This document shows positions 1 through 9,299 of a stretch of 64,000 bases of DNA, piece by piece. The position numbers and the translations under genes are program-made. The notes beneath the pieces are model-generated. The model made no database searches. It worked only from the letters and a program-made list of their open reading frames with translations, and had not been told where the DNA came from. Every line of letters begins with the position of its first letter. Position 1 is the first letter of the stretch. Source of the DNA: Fluviicola sp. (GTDB lineage Bacteria > Bacteroidota > Bacteroidia > Flavobacteriales_D > Crocinitomicaceae); the NCBI GenBank assembly GCA_002734065.2, contig NVXU02000048.1, positions 17,114-81,113 of the forward strand. The letters are read 5' to 3'.

Positions 1-485
1 CTAATTTCAAAATGCAAATGTGGAGCTGTTGAACCTCCAGAATTACCTGAAAGCGCAATAACTTGTCCTTTTTTGACCTTAATTTCATTCTTCTTAGGAA
101 AAATCTCGACGGCATAATTCTGCTCACTGATTTGCGTTATTCTCACGATAGAATCTAACTGTCCCTTAAATTCACTGCAATGCGCGTAAACACTTGTTAT
201 TCCGTTTGGGTGATCAATGTAAACAACCTTTCCGTAACCTGTTGGAGAAACTTTTATTCTCGACACAAATCCATCTTCGATGGAATACAAACGATAACCA
301 ATTCTGTTATTCGTCTTAAAATCCAAGCCCATGTGAAAGTGGTTTGGACGCAATTCTCCAAAGTTAGAAGAGAGAATTAATGGTATTTTTAACGGAGGAT
401 GGTAACCATATTCCTGCTGTTTTTGACCAAGAGAATATGGAATTACACTCAAAAATACGATAAAAAGAAAAATAAATCTGTTCAT
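1..485 (-). CDS. M23 family metallopeptidase, partial (C-terminus beyond window)
   Basis: Reading leftward from ATG at 485 gives 161 codons that run off the window edge. Residues 1-21 form a signal peptide ending in LG-Q, so the protein is exported. Family zinc ligands are visible: H51 and D55 in HMGLD, and the HLH pair at H156/H158 at the window edge. M23 enzymes are endopeptidases that cut peptidoglycan cross-bridges, and this single short domain suggests a cell-wall hydrolase or a LytM-type regulator. The C-terminus is not visible. The gene is divergent from the zapA operon. Confidence 0.88.
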   Translation of the reverse strand, partial: MNRFIFLFIVFLSVIPYSLGQKQQEYGYHPPLKIPLILSSNFGELRPNHFHMGLDFKTNNRIGYRLYSIEDGFVSRIKVSPTGYGKVVYIDHPNGITSVYAHCSEFKGQLDSIVRITQISEQNYAVEIFPKKNEIKVKKGQVIALSGNSGGSTAPHLHFEI

Positions 486-548
486 AGCTCAAAAGTAAAT
501 TTAATTCACCTAAGGACAAGAATTGAACCAAGAAATCAATAAAAAATC

Positions 549-578
549 TTGCCGTTCACCGATACTATACTATTTTTG
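549..578 (+). promoter_or_regulatory. Bacteroidota-type promoter for the zapA-rny operon
   Basis: TTG at 549-551, a 19-bp spacer, then TATTTTTG at 571-578. This fits the TTG / TAnnTTTG consensus of the Bacteroidota primary sigma factor. It lies 17 bp before the ATG at 596, implying a leader of roughly 10 nt with no Shine-Dalgarno sequence. Confidence 0.7.
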
Positions 579-595
579 TAATCAAAGTCGCTTTT

Positions 596-904
596 ATGTC
601 AGACCAAATTCAAAAATTGATTGCATCCATTCGAGAGAAGTTTTCTCAAGTGAAAGGTCAATTGTCGGCAGAACAATCTAAGAATGAGAAGCTTCAAAAC
701 GAGATGGAAGAATTAAAATCTCAACTGGATGCTCAAAATGACAAGGTAAATTCTCTCGAAAATGAATTGCAAGACGCAAAAAGTAATAAAAACGACTTGA
801 GTGAACAAAACATCACAAGTTCTGAAGGTACAATGATTACCGAAGGACAAATAGATGAATTGGTGAAGGAAATAGATTACTGTATAGGACAGTTAAAAAA
901 ATAA
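596..904 (+). CDS. Small coiled-coil protein upstream of zapA
   Basis: A 102-residue soluble protein, nearly all of it heptad-like helix rich in E, K, Q and N (about residues 10-70). It has no signal peptide or membrane segment. It ends 3 bp before zapA and is probably co-transcribed from the promoter at 549-578. Position and coiled coil suggest a partner in cell division or ZapA function, but that is inference from context; I recognise no enzymatic domain. The C-terminal part (GQIDELVKEIDYCIGQL) looks like a second amphipathic helix. Confidence 0.75.
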   Translation: MSDQIQKLIASIREKFSQVKGQLSAEQSKNEKLQNEMEELKSQLDAQNDKVNSLENELQDAKSNKNDLSEQNITSSEGTMITEGQIDELVKEIDYCIGQLKK

Positions 905-907
905 AGT

Positions 908-1195
908 ATGGCAAAGTTGTCGGTTAAAGTGGTAGTTGCTGGTAGATCTTATCCTCTTTCTGTGGAAGAAACAGAGAAGGAAAAAGTGATGAATGCAGCC
1001 GCGGACATTAACAAAGCAATAAAATTATTGCAAGACAACTATGCAGTAAAAGATATGCAAGATTTATTAGCCATGACAGCGTTGCAATTAGCATCGAAAG
1101 ACGGTGGAGAGAAATCGAGTGAGGACAATAACAGTGAAATTCTACAGAAAATAGAAGACGACCTGCAAGCCCTTGCGAATGATATGGAAGCATAA
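908..1195 (+). CDS. zapA: Cell division protein ZapA
   Basis: A 95-residue protein of the ZapA family, which binds FtsZ and promotes protofilament bundling at the Z ring in the cytoplasm. The N-terminal beta strands followed by AGRSYPLSV and a long C-terminal helix match the family layout and size (about 100 residues). It is preceded at 3 bp by the coiled-coil gene and followed by rny, the usual Bacteroidota neighbourhood. The 91-bp gap to the rny start has room for a leader but no recognisable RNA gene. Confidence 0.85.
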   Translation: MAKLSVKVVVAGRSYPLSVEETEKEKVMNAAADINKAIKLLQDNYAVKDMQDLLAMTALQLASKDGGEKSSEDNNSEILQKIEDDLQALANDMEA

Positions 1196-1286
1196 GTTAA
1201 GAGTCCTAAATATAGTTTTTTTGAAGTTCCTGCCAATTCATGCGATAACGTGTGTGGTGGGATTTTTTTATTTAATAGAGAGAACT

Positions 1287-2816
1287 ATGAATGTAATATT
1301 TGGAGTAATTGGAGCAGTGGTTGGAGCAATCGTCGCTTTTATTATTCAAGCAGTGATGCTTAAGAAAAGGACAGGTAAAATTGTCAAAGACGCCGAAAAA
1401 GACGGTGAAAGCATGAAGAAAAATAAGATTCTTCAAGCAAAAGAGCGCTTTCTACAACTAAAGGAAGAACACGAAAAGAAAATTAAAGACAGAGAACGAA
1501 AGTTGCAATCTACAGAAGATAGAGTACGTAGTAAAGAGCAAAGTTTGTCGAAAAAAATTGAGGATGTTAATCGTAAGGACAAGCAAATTGGTCATAATCA
1601 ATCTACCCTTGATGGCAAAATTGAAGCTTACAAAGTCAAGCAGCAAGATTTAGACAAAGAACACCAAAAGATAGTATCAGAACTTTCCAAAATCAGTGGA
1701 ATGTCTTCAGAAGACGCAAAATCTGGTCTGATGGATGCCTTGAAAGACGAAGCAAGAACAAGTGCAATGGCACATATCAATGAGATTACAGAAGAAGCAA
1801 AATTGAATGCAAACCGTGAAGCAAGAAAAATTGTAGTACAGACCATTCAGCGAGTTGCAACGGAACAAGCAGTAGAAAATTCGGTATCTGTTTTCAACAT
1901 AGAGTCTGACGAAGTAAAAGGTAGAATTATCGGTCGTGAAGGTCGTAACATTCGTGCATTGGAAGCTGCAACTGGCGTAGAAATCATTGTTGATGATACA
2001 CCTGAAGCAATTATTCTTTCGTGTTTTGATCCTATCCGAAGAGAAATTGCTCGTTTGGCATTGCATCAACTGGTTTCTGATGGCAGAATTCACCCAGCAA
2101 GAATTGAAGAAGTGGTTGGAAAAACACGCAAGCAACTCGACGAAGAAATTGCAGAAACAGGTCGTAGAACTTGCATCGATTTAGGAATTCACGGTCTGCA
2201 TGCAGAATTAGTGAGAATGATAGGTCGAATGAAATACCGTTCTTCTTATGGACAGAATTTATTACAACACTCCCGTGAAGTTGCTAATCTTTGCGCTATC
2301 ATGGCCGCAGAATTAGGATTAAATGTAAAACTGGCAAAACGAGCAGGACTGCTTCACGATATTGGAAAAGTTCCAGATGAGGAGCCAGAATTACCGCATG
2401 CAGTTTTAGGAATGAAACTCGCAGAAAAATTTGGAGAGAAACCAGATGTGTGTAATGCCATCGGTGCTCACCACGATGAGGTTGAAATGACAACTTTGAT
2501 TTCACCGATTGTACAAGTCTGTGATGCTATTTCTGGCGCTCGACCGGGTGCTCGACGTGAGGTTGTTGAATCCTACATCAAGCGATTGAAAGATTTAGAA
2601 AACCTTGCCTTAGGATATGACGGCGTGAGTACCGCGTATGCAATTCAAGCAGGTCGTGAGTTAAGAGTTTTGGTAGAAAGCGAGAAAATTTCTGATAGCA
2701 GAGCAGATGAACTGTCATTTGAGATTTCGCAAAGAATTCAAACGGAAATGACGTATCCAGGTCAAGTTAAAGTTACCTTGATTCGTGAGAAAAGAGCAGT
2801 GAATTATGCAAAATAA
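1287..2816 (+). CDS. rny: Ribonuclease Y
   Basis: Membrane-anchored endoribonuclease that starts mRNA decay. I place the start at ATG 1287, giving 509 residues: the next residues form the expected N-terminal anchor ([20 protein letters not shown]), whereas the longer reading frame from 1173 overlaps zapA. Order: membrane helix 2-22, long charged coiled coil about 25-180, KH domain about 205-262 with [12 protein letters not shown], and HD domain with LLHDIGK near residue 357. Length is typical of the family (about 510-520). The 3' end overlaps the next gene by 11 bp. Confidence 0.95.
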   Translation: MNVIFGVIGAVVGAIVAFIIQAVMLKKRTGKIVKDAEKDGESMKKNKILQAKERFLQLKEEHEKKIKDRERKLQSTEDRVRSKEQSLSKKIEDVNRKDKQIGHNQSTLDGKIEAYKVKQQDLDKEHQKIVSELSKISGMSSEDAKSGLMDALKDEARTSAMAHINEITEEAKLNANREARKIVVQTIQRVATEQAVENSVSVFNIESDEVKGRIIGREGRNIRALEAATGVEIIVDDTPEAIILSCFDPIRREIARLALHQLVSDGRIHPARIEEVVGKTRKQLDEEIAETGRRTCIDLGIHGLHAELVRMIGRMKYRSSYGQNLLQHSREVANLCAIMAAELGLNVKLAKRAGLLHDIGKVPDEEPELPHAVLGMKLAEKFGEKPDVCNAIGAHHDEVEMTTLISPIVQVCDAISGARPGARREVVESYIKRLKDLENLALGYDGVSTAYAIQAGRELRVLVESEKISDSRADELSFEISQRIQTEMTYPGQVKVTLIREKRAVNYAK

Positions 2817-3810
2817 GAGTTTGGAATTGGCCATTGAACGTTTGCAAGGAAAACACATCCTCGTTACTGGCGGTGCTGGGTTTATTGGTTCAAATTTGGT
2901 CGGATTCTTATTGGAGAATAACATCCGAATAAGTGTATTGGATAACCTAGCAACAGGAAGATGGTCTAACCTTGAAGAATTTAAAAGCAATGATTTATTC
3001 ACGTTTATCAATGGCGACATCACTGATTTTGATACCTGCCTAAAAGCAATGGATGGAATTGATGCTATCAGTCACCAAGCAGCATTGGGTTCTGTTCCAC
3101 GTTCTATTGAATTACCACACAACACTCACAACGTCAATGCCACTGGGTTCTTGAACATGTTGCAAGCAGCGAAAGAGAAAAAAATTAAGCGTTTTGTTTA
3201 TGCCAGTTCATCTTCTGTTTATGGCAACAGTGCCAATTCTCCCAAGAGAATAGGAGAGGAGGGCGAGTTACTTTCACCTTATGCAGTTACCAAGCAACTG
3301 AATGAAGAATACGCAAAGGTTTACTACAAGCTGCATCAATTAGAAACAGTTGGTTTGCGTTATTTCAATGTTTTTGGACCTAAGCAAGATCCAAACGGTG
3401 TTTATGCGGCAGCAATTCCTAAATTCATTGACAAAATGATGACTGGAGAGCAAATCACCATCAACGGAGATGGAGAACAAACGCGTGATTTTACCTTCGT
3501 AATGAATGCTGTTCAAGCAAACATCTTAGGTCTGTCGGTAGAGAATGATGAAGCTTATGGAAAAGCATTCAACGTGGCTTGTGGAGAATTTTTATCTTTG
3601 AATGGTGTCATTGATGCCATAAAAGTCGGCTTATTGGAGAATAACAGGTTCAACGAAGGAACAACGATTGTAAACGGTCCTGATAGGCCTGGAGATGTAC
3701 GAGATTCTTTAGCAGACATTTCGAACACAATCAACTTATTGAATTACGAAAACCCAATTCGTTTTGATGAAGGCATGAAAACCTATTTGGAGTATATATT
3801 AAAAGCGTAA
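2806..3810 (+). CDS. NAD-dependent epimerase, WbpP/UDP-GlcNAc 4-epimerase type
   Basis: A 334-residue extended short-chain dehydrogenase. The Rossmann motif TGGAGFIGS lies at residues 21-29, the active-site serines near 135-137 and the catalytic pair Y159/K163 in SPYAVTK. The stretch [14 protein letters not shown] is characteristic of WbpP-like enzymes that interconvert UDP-GlcNAc and UDP-GalNAc (or their uronic acids). It would supply a precursor for the polysaccharide locus that follows. The start overlaps the rny stop, so the sugar locus may share rny transcription. Substrate choice cannot be fixed from sequence alone. Confidence 0.85.
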   Translation: MQNKSLELAIERLQGKHILVTGGAGFIGSNLVGFLLENNIRISVLDNLATGRWSNLEEFKSNDLFTFINGDITDFDTCLKAMDGIDAISHQAALGSVPRSIELPHNTHNVNATGFLNMLQAAKEKKIKRFVYASSSSVYGNSANSPKRIGEEGELLSPYAVTKQLNEEYAKVYYKLHQLETVGLRYFNVFGPKQDPNGVYAAAIPKFIDKMMTGEQITINGDGEQTRDFTFVMNAVQANILGLSVENDEAYGKAFNVACGEFLSLNGVIDAIKVGLLENNRFNEGTTIVNGPDRPGDVRDSLADISNTINLLNYENPIRFDEGMKTYLEYILKA

Positions 3811-3842
3811 TGTCTTCGTTATTCTGTGACTAAACGACTCGA

Positions 3843-5108
3843 ATGTTTAAAAAAATAAATCTTAAATCTGAGTTTGTAAAGAACATTGCGGTGCTTATGT
3901 CAGGTACAGCTATGGCTCAATTTTTAGGTTATTTATTTTCTCCAGTCATTACACGCATTTATTCTCCCGAAGAGGGAGCTGAATTAGGTCTATTTATTAG
4001 AGTTGTTGCTATTATTGCCGCTTTTGCAACGATGCGCTATGAACTCGCCTTGCCTATTATAAAGAATGATAACCATTCTTTCCGCTTGTATCGTTTAGCT
4101 ATGAGGATGGCGTTGATCGTTACAGCTATTGCTCTTCTTGCTGTTGTAATACCGGTAGGATTTTCTTTAAAAATTAACTCATCCATTTTTTATCTATTGA
4201 TACCAATTGGGGTGTTGTTTACTGCAATTAATAATTTGGGCACTTACTGGGCAATTAAAAACAAATTTTTTGAGACAATTAGTTATTCGAGAATTACGAA
4301 TTCTCTAGTTGCCGGACTTTCTAAAATTGGTTTGGGTTGGTTAGGTTTTGGTTCTGCTGGCTTAATTATCGGGATGATTGTTGGGGCAGTTGTATCTACA
4401 TTTTGGTTTGTGCGCAACTTTTTCAGAGCGAAGAAAACACACAATGTTAAATCAAATTCTCCAAGAAATTATTTATTGGCAAAAGAGTACAAAGAATTCC
4501 CAAGGGTCAATTTACCACATGTTTTGATGGACTTAAGCCGTGATTTACTCATCGCGATACTACTCTTGCAAATTTTCTCAAAAGAAGACTTTGGTTTGTA
4601 TGATTTGTCTTTTAGAATGCTGAGAATGCCACTCATTCTAGTTGGAGTTGCGTTAGGCCAGGTGTTTTTTCAGAAATGTGCTGAAAAAACCAATAATAAT
4701 GAAGACATTTTACCAATAATGAAAAAAGCGGTAAAAACACTGACTTTACTTTCAATTGTTCCTTTCACTGTTCTGTTTTTCTTTGCAGAGGATATTTTTT
4801 CCTTTGTTTTTGGAGAAGAATGGAGAGGTGCAGGTGTTTACGCAGAAATTATGACGCCTTGGTTTGCTGTTCACTTTGTAAGTTCTCCCATAACTTCACT
4901 GCCCGTGGTCTTGAGAAAGCAAAAAGAATTTTTTTATTTAGCGATTTTAGGTGCCTTTTTAATGATTGCATCAATTACAATACCATCATTACTTTTAAAA
5001 TTTGATATTCAAAAAACTTTGTGGGTATTGAGCTTGGTAATGGCAGTCTATTTAGTTTTTGTTATCTTTAAAATATTTTATTACGCTAGAAATCATAAAA
5101 ATGTTTAG
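3843..5108 (+). CDS. wzx: Wzx-like O-unit flippase
   Basis: A 421-residue integral membrane protein with about 12 hydrophobic helices and short loops, of the polysaccharide transport (MATE/MOP) superfamily. The family moves undecaprenyl-linked repeat units across the inner membrane. The N-terminal block (SGTAMAQFLGYLFSPVITRIYSPEEGAELGLF) and the helix pairs are typical. It sits between precursor synthesis and glycosyltransferase genes, which supports the flippase role. The last codons overlap the acyltransferase start by 8 bp, indicating translational coupling. Confidence 0.87.
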   Translation: MFKKINLKSEFVKNIAVLMSGTAMAQFLGYLFSPVITRIYSPEEGAELGLFIRVVAIIAAFATMRYELALPIIKNDNHSFRLYRLAMRMALIVTAIALLAVVIPVGFSLKINSSIFYLLIPIGVLFTAINNLGTYWAIKNKFFETISYSRITNSLVAGLSKIGLGWLGFGSAGLIIGMIVGAVVSTFWFVRNFFRAKKTHNVKSNSPRNYLLAKEYKEFPRVNLPHVLMDLSRDLLIAILLLQIFSKEDFGLYDLSFRMLRMPLILVGVALGQVFFQKCAEKTNNNEDILPIMKKAVKTLTLLSIVPFTVLFFFAEDIFSFVFGEEWRGAGVYAEIMTPWFAVHFVSSPITSLPVVLRKQKEFFYLAILGAFLMIASITIPSLLLKFDIQKTLWVLSLVMAVYLVFVIFKIFYYARNHKNV

Positions 5109-5685
5109 AAAGCTGCTAAGTTTTATTACTAAAGGAAGAAAAAAGAGATTTTTACAAAAAAATTCTCCTCAAATGGTTTATGGTTATCATTCTGCCGATG
5201 GCTTTTTACAAGATACGAGAATTGGAAGTACAACATCTTTAGTTAATAAGTCTAATTTGCTAATCGAGGACAATGTTTTTATTGGTCAATATAATTTCAT
5301 TGAGGCGAGTAATGGCATCATTATTAGAGAAGGTTGCCAAATAACAAATTACATTTCCATAATTTCTCATAGCAGTCACAATTCAATCAGGTATTATGGC
5401 AAGCGCTACCGACAAGAGAAAAATTTAAAAGGATACGTCAAAGGGCAAGTAGAAATAGGGAAATATAGTTTTATAGGTCCTCATTCCACCATTTTACCCG
5501 GAACAAAAATAGGTAAGGGATGCATTGTTTCAGCATACAGTTTATTGAAGGGTGATTACCCCGATTTTTCTATTGTTTCAGGTAACCCAGCAGTCGTTGT
5601 TGGAAATACAAAAACTAAAGACGAAGACTTTTTTAAGTCAAACCCCGAATTAAAGAAATTTTATGAAGAATGGGTAAATGAGTAA
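5101..5685 (+). CDS. Left-handed beta-helix (hexapeptide) acyltransferase
   Basis: I start it at ATG 5101 (194 residues), inside the wzx stop region, because upstream codons only re-read wzx. The second half carries the hexapeptide-repeat pattern of WbbJ/Maa-type acyltransferases (IGKYSFIGPHSTILPGTKIG, then a KGDYPDF-SIVSGNPAVVVG tail). The family uses acyl-CoA, usually acetyl-CoA, to O- or N-acylate sugars, here most likely a polysaccharide repeat-unit residue. The candidate catalytic His lies in ISHSSHNS. The acceptor is not identifiable. Confidence 0.82.
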   Translation: MFRKLLSFITKGRKKRFLQKNSPQMVYGYHSADGFLQDTRIGSTTSLVNKSNLLIEDNVFIGQYNFIEASNGIIIREGCQITNYISIISHSSHNSIRYYGKRYRQEKNLKGYVKGQVEIGKYSFIGPHSTILPGTKIGKGCIVSAYSLLKGDYPDFSIVSGNPAVVVGNTKTKDEDFFKSNPELKKFYEEWVNE

Positions 5686-6604
5686 GATGAAAGTATTAAT
5701 CGTAGGCCTCCCTTTATTTGCAAAACGACTTCAAAAGAGTTTGTCTGATTTTGATAGCGAAAACAGGTATTTCTCACTTGATACATACTACAATCGTTTT
5801 GACAAACTTAAAGCTTACTTCAAAATCCCACAAATGGACTGCATATACTCTATCAATGGAACGATTTCTACTAGTCGTGTTTTTGATCGTGCATTTAGCA
5901 ATGGAATTCCTGTGGTCATGAACTGGGTGGGTACTGACGTTATAAAAGCACAAGAAGCCTTTAAATTAGGTGTATTCCGTGAAGAATATCTCAAAAATGC
6001 CATTCATTTTTGTGAAGTTGAATGGATAAAAGAAGAATTGAAAGAAATTGGAATTGAAGCAAAAATTGTAAGTTTTGTTGCCTTTGACAAGAGTCTTGAT
6101 TCGAAACAAGCACCTTCTGATAAATTGAATGTTCTGTCCTATATTCCATCTAATAGAGCAGGATTTTACGGGATGACGGCCTTTTTGAACCTAGCAAAAT
6201 CTTTTCCTCAGGTTAATTTTATAATTGCGGGCTCTGAAGGGAAGAATTACGAACCTCTTCCTATCAATGTAAAAGCACTAGGATGGGTAGAAAATATGGA
6301 TGAGGTTTTTAACTATAGTCAAGTTTGTTTGCGTTTTCCGGAGCATGATGGGTTGTCAATTTTTATTTTAGAATCATTGGCAAGAGGCAAGAACGTATTG
6401 TATAAGTACCCATTCAACTTTTGCAATCACTGCCCTGACGAGAAAACATTGAAGAAACAGTTAGCACTCATTGAAAAAGATTTTCGAGATGGGGTGAGTA
6501 TTGACAATCCTGGAGGAGCTGATTTTATAAAAAATAATTATTCTTTCAATTCCGTGTATGGGACAATCGTTAAAGAATTAAAAAAAGTAACGCATGCAAA
6601 CTAA
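5678..6604 (+). CDS. Glycosyltransferase, GT4-like
   Basis: A 308-residue cytoplasmic protein with the two-domain GT-B layout. N-terminal MKVLIVGLPLF is the first Rossmann strand, and the C-terminal half has the nucleotide-sugar site with a GLSIFILESLARGKNV stretch, where the conserved glutamate pattern of retaining GT4 enzymes is expected. It overlaps the preceding stop by 8 bp; a second Met at 5687 immediately after that stop is an equal alternative start. It likely adds one sugar to the lipid-linked unit. Donor and acceptor are unknown. Confidence 0.75.
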   Translation: MSKMKVLIVGLPLFAKRLQKSLSDFDSENRYFSLDTYYNRFDKLKAYFKIPQMDCIYSINGTISTSRVFDRAFSNGIPVVMNWVGTDVIKAQEAFKLGVFREEYLKNAIHFCEVEWIKEELKEIGIEAKIVSFVAFDKSLDSKQAPSDKLNVLSYIPSNRAGFYGMTAFLNLAKSFPQVNFIIAGSEGKNYEPLPINVKALGWVENMDEVFNYSQVCLRFPEHDGLSIFILESLARGKNVLYKYPFNFCNHCPDEKTLKKQLALIEKDFRDGVSIDNPGGADFIKNNYSFNSVYGTIVKELKKVTHAN

Positions 6605-7676
6605 TGTCTTAATTATTGCGTATGCATTCCCTCCCAATAAACAAGTCGGTGCATTGAGAGCAGGTTACTGGTATGAGAATTTACCAAAAAAAATCAAAGG
6701 AAATGTTACTATACTAACATCACAAGAGGATGCAATTGGAGAAAGAATTCACATCGTAAAGAACGAAGGAACTTCATTTCTCTCAAAAATAATCAGAGAT
6801 GCAGGAACAACATGGAAGAATTGCATTTTAAATTATCTCAATTCAAAAAAAATAGAAAACCCTGATATAGTGATAATCACAGGTTCACCTTTTATGCATT
6901 TTGGACTGTCTAAATGGTTAAAGAAGAAGTACAATTGTAAAGTTATTTTAGATTACCGTGACCCTTTTGCTAATAATCCAGGATTCAAGAATTCTTTTCT
7001 TAAGTCGAAGATAAAAGGATTCTTCGAGAGGGAATTTAATAAGAATGCAGATGCTTTGGTAACAGTTAATAAATTTTGCGGAGAACTGGTGGAGAACTTT
7101 TACCAAAAACCAAATGCAATCGTTCAAAATGGTTATGATGAGACCATTCTACCTGCCCTTTCCGAGATTGACTTGATCAAACCTAGTTTCTCTTATACAG
7201 GCAAGTATTACTTTGATTCTTCTCCAATTATTACGGCTTTTGAAGAATGTGGGTTAGAATATAATTACGCTGGACCGGATGGTAATCAGCATAAAAGTGA
7301 GTTTAGTAATATCCATGACGATGGCTTTGTGAGTTATAAGGAGGCGGTCAATATCATTGCGAAAAATGATGTCGCAATCATTCAAACTTATGGAGAAGAT
7401 TTTCAATCAACGACTAAAATTTTCGACTACATTCGGTGCAAAAGAGTCATTCTAATTGTAAGTGATAATTACATCGAAAGAGGTAGTATACATGAAGAGT
7501 TGAAGGGTTATCCCAACGTTTTTTGGTCAAAAAATGATAAAAGCGCAATTTTGAATGCAATTCTATTGATTCAAGCGTCAAACTATACACATCCTCCTTT
7601 GGATTATCATTTAAAGTATTCTAGAGGATATCAGATGAAAAAATTGATAGAGTTAATAAAGCAAATAACTAAGTGA
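6594..7676 (+). CDS. Glycosyltransferase, GT4 family
   Basis: A 360-residue GT-B protein. The N-terminus (VLIIAYAFPPNKQVGALRAGYW) is the acceptor-domain signature seen in WbuB/WcaI-like GT4 enzymes. The C-terminal donor domain is less conserved: an STTKIFDYIRCKR stretch replaces the usual E-x7-E region. It overlaps the previous gene by 11 bp and the next by 4 bp, so it is part of one tightly packed operon. Role: transfer of one sugar during repeat-unit assembly; specificity is not readable. Confidence 0.77.
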   Translation: MQTNVLIIAYAFPPNKQVGALRAGYWYENLPKKIKGNVTILTSQEDAIGERIHIVKNEGTSFLSKIIRDAGTTWKNCILNYLNSKKIENPDIVIITGSPFMHFGLSKWLKKKYNCKVILDYRDPFANNPGFKNSFLKSKIKGFFEREFNKNADALVTVNKFCGELVENFYQKPNAIVQNGYDETILPALSEIDLIKPSFSYTGKYYFDSSPIITAFEECGLEYNYAGPDGNQHKSEFSNIHDDGFVSYKEAVNIIAKNDVAIIQTYGEDFQSTTKIFDYIRCKRVILIVSDNYIERGSIHEELKGYPNVFWSKNDKSAILNAILLIQASNYTHPPLDYHLKYSRGYQMKKLIELIKQITK

Positions 7677-8857
7677 AACCATTGGAAAACATAGTGAAAT
7701 TTGGCGCTTTGAGCTACGTGATAATTTGCGTCTTTCAGGCTGTCTTATTTCCACCTAATTTCTTAAGTTCATTGGACAATTATCTGTTCGTTTTTGCATT
7801 AATTAATTTGATGTTGATTTCGTATAGAACAAAAGAGTGGAGAATGATTACATTGGCATTCATCCTTTTTTTTCTGTGGTCAATTTTCGTTGAATTTTCG
7901 AAGAATGGAATGGCGGCAAAGAGCAATCTTCCCTATTTACTTCACTTTTTGAAGTGGCCAGCTATTTTAGTAACGATTTTAAGCTTGAAAAAGGAGTTGT
8001 TTTTTGAAAAAAGTAGTCAATTTTTCATTGACGGGTTATTTTTCGTAATTGTCTCAATCAACTTAATGTTATTAATCAACCCTTTTGGTTACGGAGAATT
8101 GATGCAGAATTTATTCTCACCGAAACCCTATTCAAATTTCGTGTTCTACAATGAATTTCAAAATTTCAGATTAGTAGGCACTCAAATGAACCCGAATGAT
8201 AATGCCGTTATATTAAGCTTATTTTATTTGTATTATTTGATTATAGACAGCAAAAAATGGTATTTCACAGTGATTCTTGTAGCTTTTATCTTGTTAACGC
8301 AATCACGAACGTTGTTTATTTTACTGATAATTCTTACTTTTTTATACCTATTTATCAAGCTAAAGAAAACAATTACTAGAAAACGATTCTTTCAAGTCGG
8401 TTTGGTAGGGATGGTTTTGTTAACATCTGTTGTTTTATCTTCCAATAATTTGAGAAGCATTTTTACTGGAGGTGCTTTTCATTCCCATTCCTTACAAGTT
8501 AGAATGGATAATTTTGGCAACGCAATAAATGTTAACAATAGCTCACTGTTTTTTGGAAATGGTGTGATTAATAACCCCGTTGAGCGCTTTGGTGTACATG
8601 TTGATTCAGAGTTTATTATGGTTATTATCCAATTTGGTTTAGTTGGCCTATTGTTATGGGGGGTAATATTGTTTGCAATCTTGAAACAGTTTAAGTTAAA
8701 TTCGGTTGGGTTTTTATATTGGTGCGTCATTACGCTATTAGTGTTGGGAGTTTCTTTTACCAACTTTACTTTCACTCATGGTAATCTTGGGGTTGCTATT
8801 GTTTTTGCTCTTGGAATGGCTTCCTATCATTCCAAAGATAGAGAATTGAACCAATGA
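7673..8857 (+). CDS. wzy: Wzy-like O-antigen polymerase
   Basis: A 394-residue multi-spanning membrane protein with about 10-11 helices and a long periplasmic loop around residues 245-310, the layout of Wzy polymerases that join lipid-linked repeat units. It starts with GTG at 7673, overlapping the previous TGA (GTGA). The motif RLVGTQMNPNDNAVILSL and the C-terminal VDSEFIMVIIQFGLVGLLLW helix pair resemble Wzy_C proteins. Its last 62 bp overlap, on the opposite strand, the end of the mini-Wzz-like gene. Polymerase versus ligase is inferred from context. Confidence 0.75.
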   Translation: MKPLENIVKFGALSYVIICVFQAVLFPPNFLSSLDNYLFVFALINLMLISYRTKEWRMITLAFILFFLWSIFVEFSKNGMAAKSNLPYLLHFLKWPAILVTILSLKKELFFEKSSQFFIDGLFFVIVSINLMLLINPFGYGELMQNLFSPKPYSNFVFYNEFQNFRLVGTQMNPNDNAVILSLFYLYYLIIDSKKWYFTVILVAFILLTQSRTLFILLIILTFLYLFIKLKKTITRKRFFQVGLVGMVLLTSVVLSSNNLRSIFTGGAFHSHSLQVRMDNFGNAINVNNSSLFFGNGVINNPVERFGVHVDSEFIMVIIQFGLVGLLLWGVILFAILKQFKLNSVGFLYWCVITLLVLGVSFTNFTFTHGNLGVAIVFALGMASYHSKDRELNQ

Positions 8858-9257
8858 ATATACCCAAAATTAAAAAACTGATTACAGGTAGAATTGACCT
8901 ACCTTCTTTGTCTTTTCGATATGAATTTAAACTTGCATTTGAATTTGTTAAATCAGAGATCAAATTTTGAATATCTTCCTGTGATAATGTGGCATGTGTA
9001 TAGACTTTTAATTCAGAACGTTTTACCTCTGGAAGAGTATCAGCATAAGAAGAAGTAATATTTCTAACTAGGATTGAATTCTTATAAAATAGAGAATCTG
9101 TCGTCACAGATGATGGCATTTGCAACTCTTTAGGGTATTGATAGATTACATAATACATCTTTGTTGTTTCATTCGAGAAGTGAAAAACAAAACCTATTAC
9201 AAGCCCAATAGCTGCAAAGAGAAAGATTAAAAAGTGTTTTTTTATGAATCCTAACAA
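8796..9257 (-). CDS. Short bitopic membrane protein, mini-Wzz-like
   Basis: A 153-residue protein with one membrane helix at each end (about residues 8-27 and 121-142) and about 90 residues between them that should lie in the periplasm. This topology resembles Wzz chain-length regulators but is less than half their size. The only start is TTG at 9257, supported by a TACATTTG promoter box just upstream. The 3' end runs 62 bp antisense into wzy. It sits in a polysaccharide locus with Wzx and Wzy, so a chain-length role is plausible but unproven; I recognise no named family. Confidence 0.6.
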   Translation of the reverse strand: MLGFIKKHFLIFLFAAIGLVIGFVFHFSNETTKMYYVIYQYPKELQMPSSVTTDSLFYKNSILVRNITSSYADTLPEVKRSELKVYTHATLSQEDIQNLISDLTNSNASLNSYRKDKEGRSILPVISFLILGIFIGSILYLWNDRKPFQEQKQ

Positions 9258-9264
9258 AACGTGT

Positions 9265-9285
9265 TACTTTTGTTCAACAAATGTA
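9265..9285. promoter_or_regulatory. Overlapping divergent promoter boxes
   Basis: TACTTTTG on the plus strand (9265-9272) and TACATTTG on the minus strand (9278-9285) both match the Bacteroidota TAnnTTTG box and face away from each other. They would drive the GT4 gene and the mini-Wzz-like gene. Neither has a clear TTG at the -33 position, so the call rests on the -7 boxes and the divergent layout. Confidence 0.5.
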
Positions 9286-9299
9286 CATTTTATAAAGTA

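Noticed and set aside
1173..1286. Longer N-terminus for RNase Y
   Set aside because: It overlaps zapA and adds 38 residues absent from the family. ATG 1287 gives the expected membrane anchor.
1196..1286. 6S RNA gene between zapA and rny
   Set aside because: 6S RNA follows zapA in some bacteria, but the gap is only 91 bp and shows no long paired structure.
9261..9299. GTG start at 9261 for the GT4 gene
   Set aside because: It lies upstream of and within the predicted promoter box, and the family N-terminus begins at about 9300.
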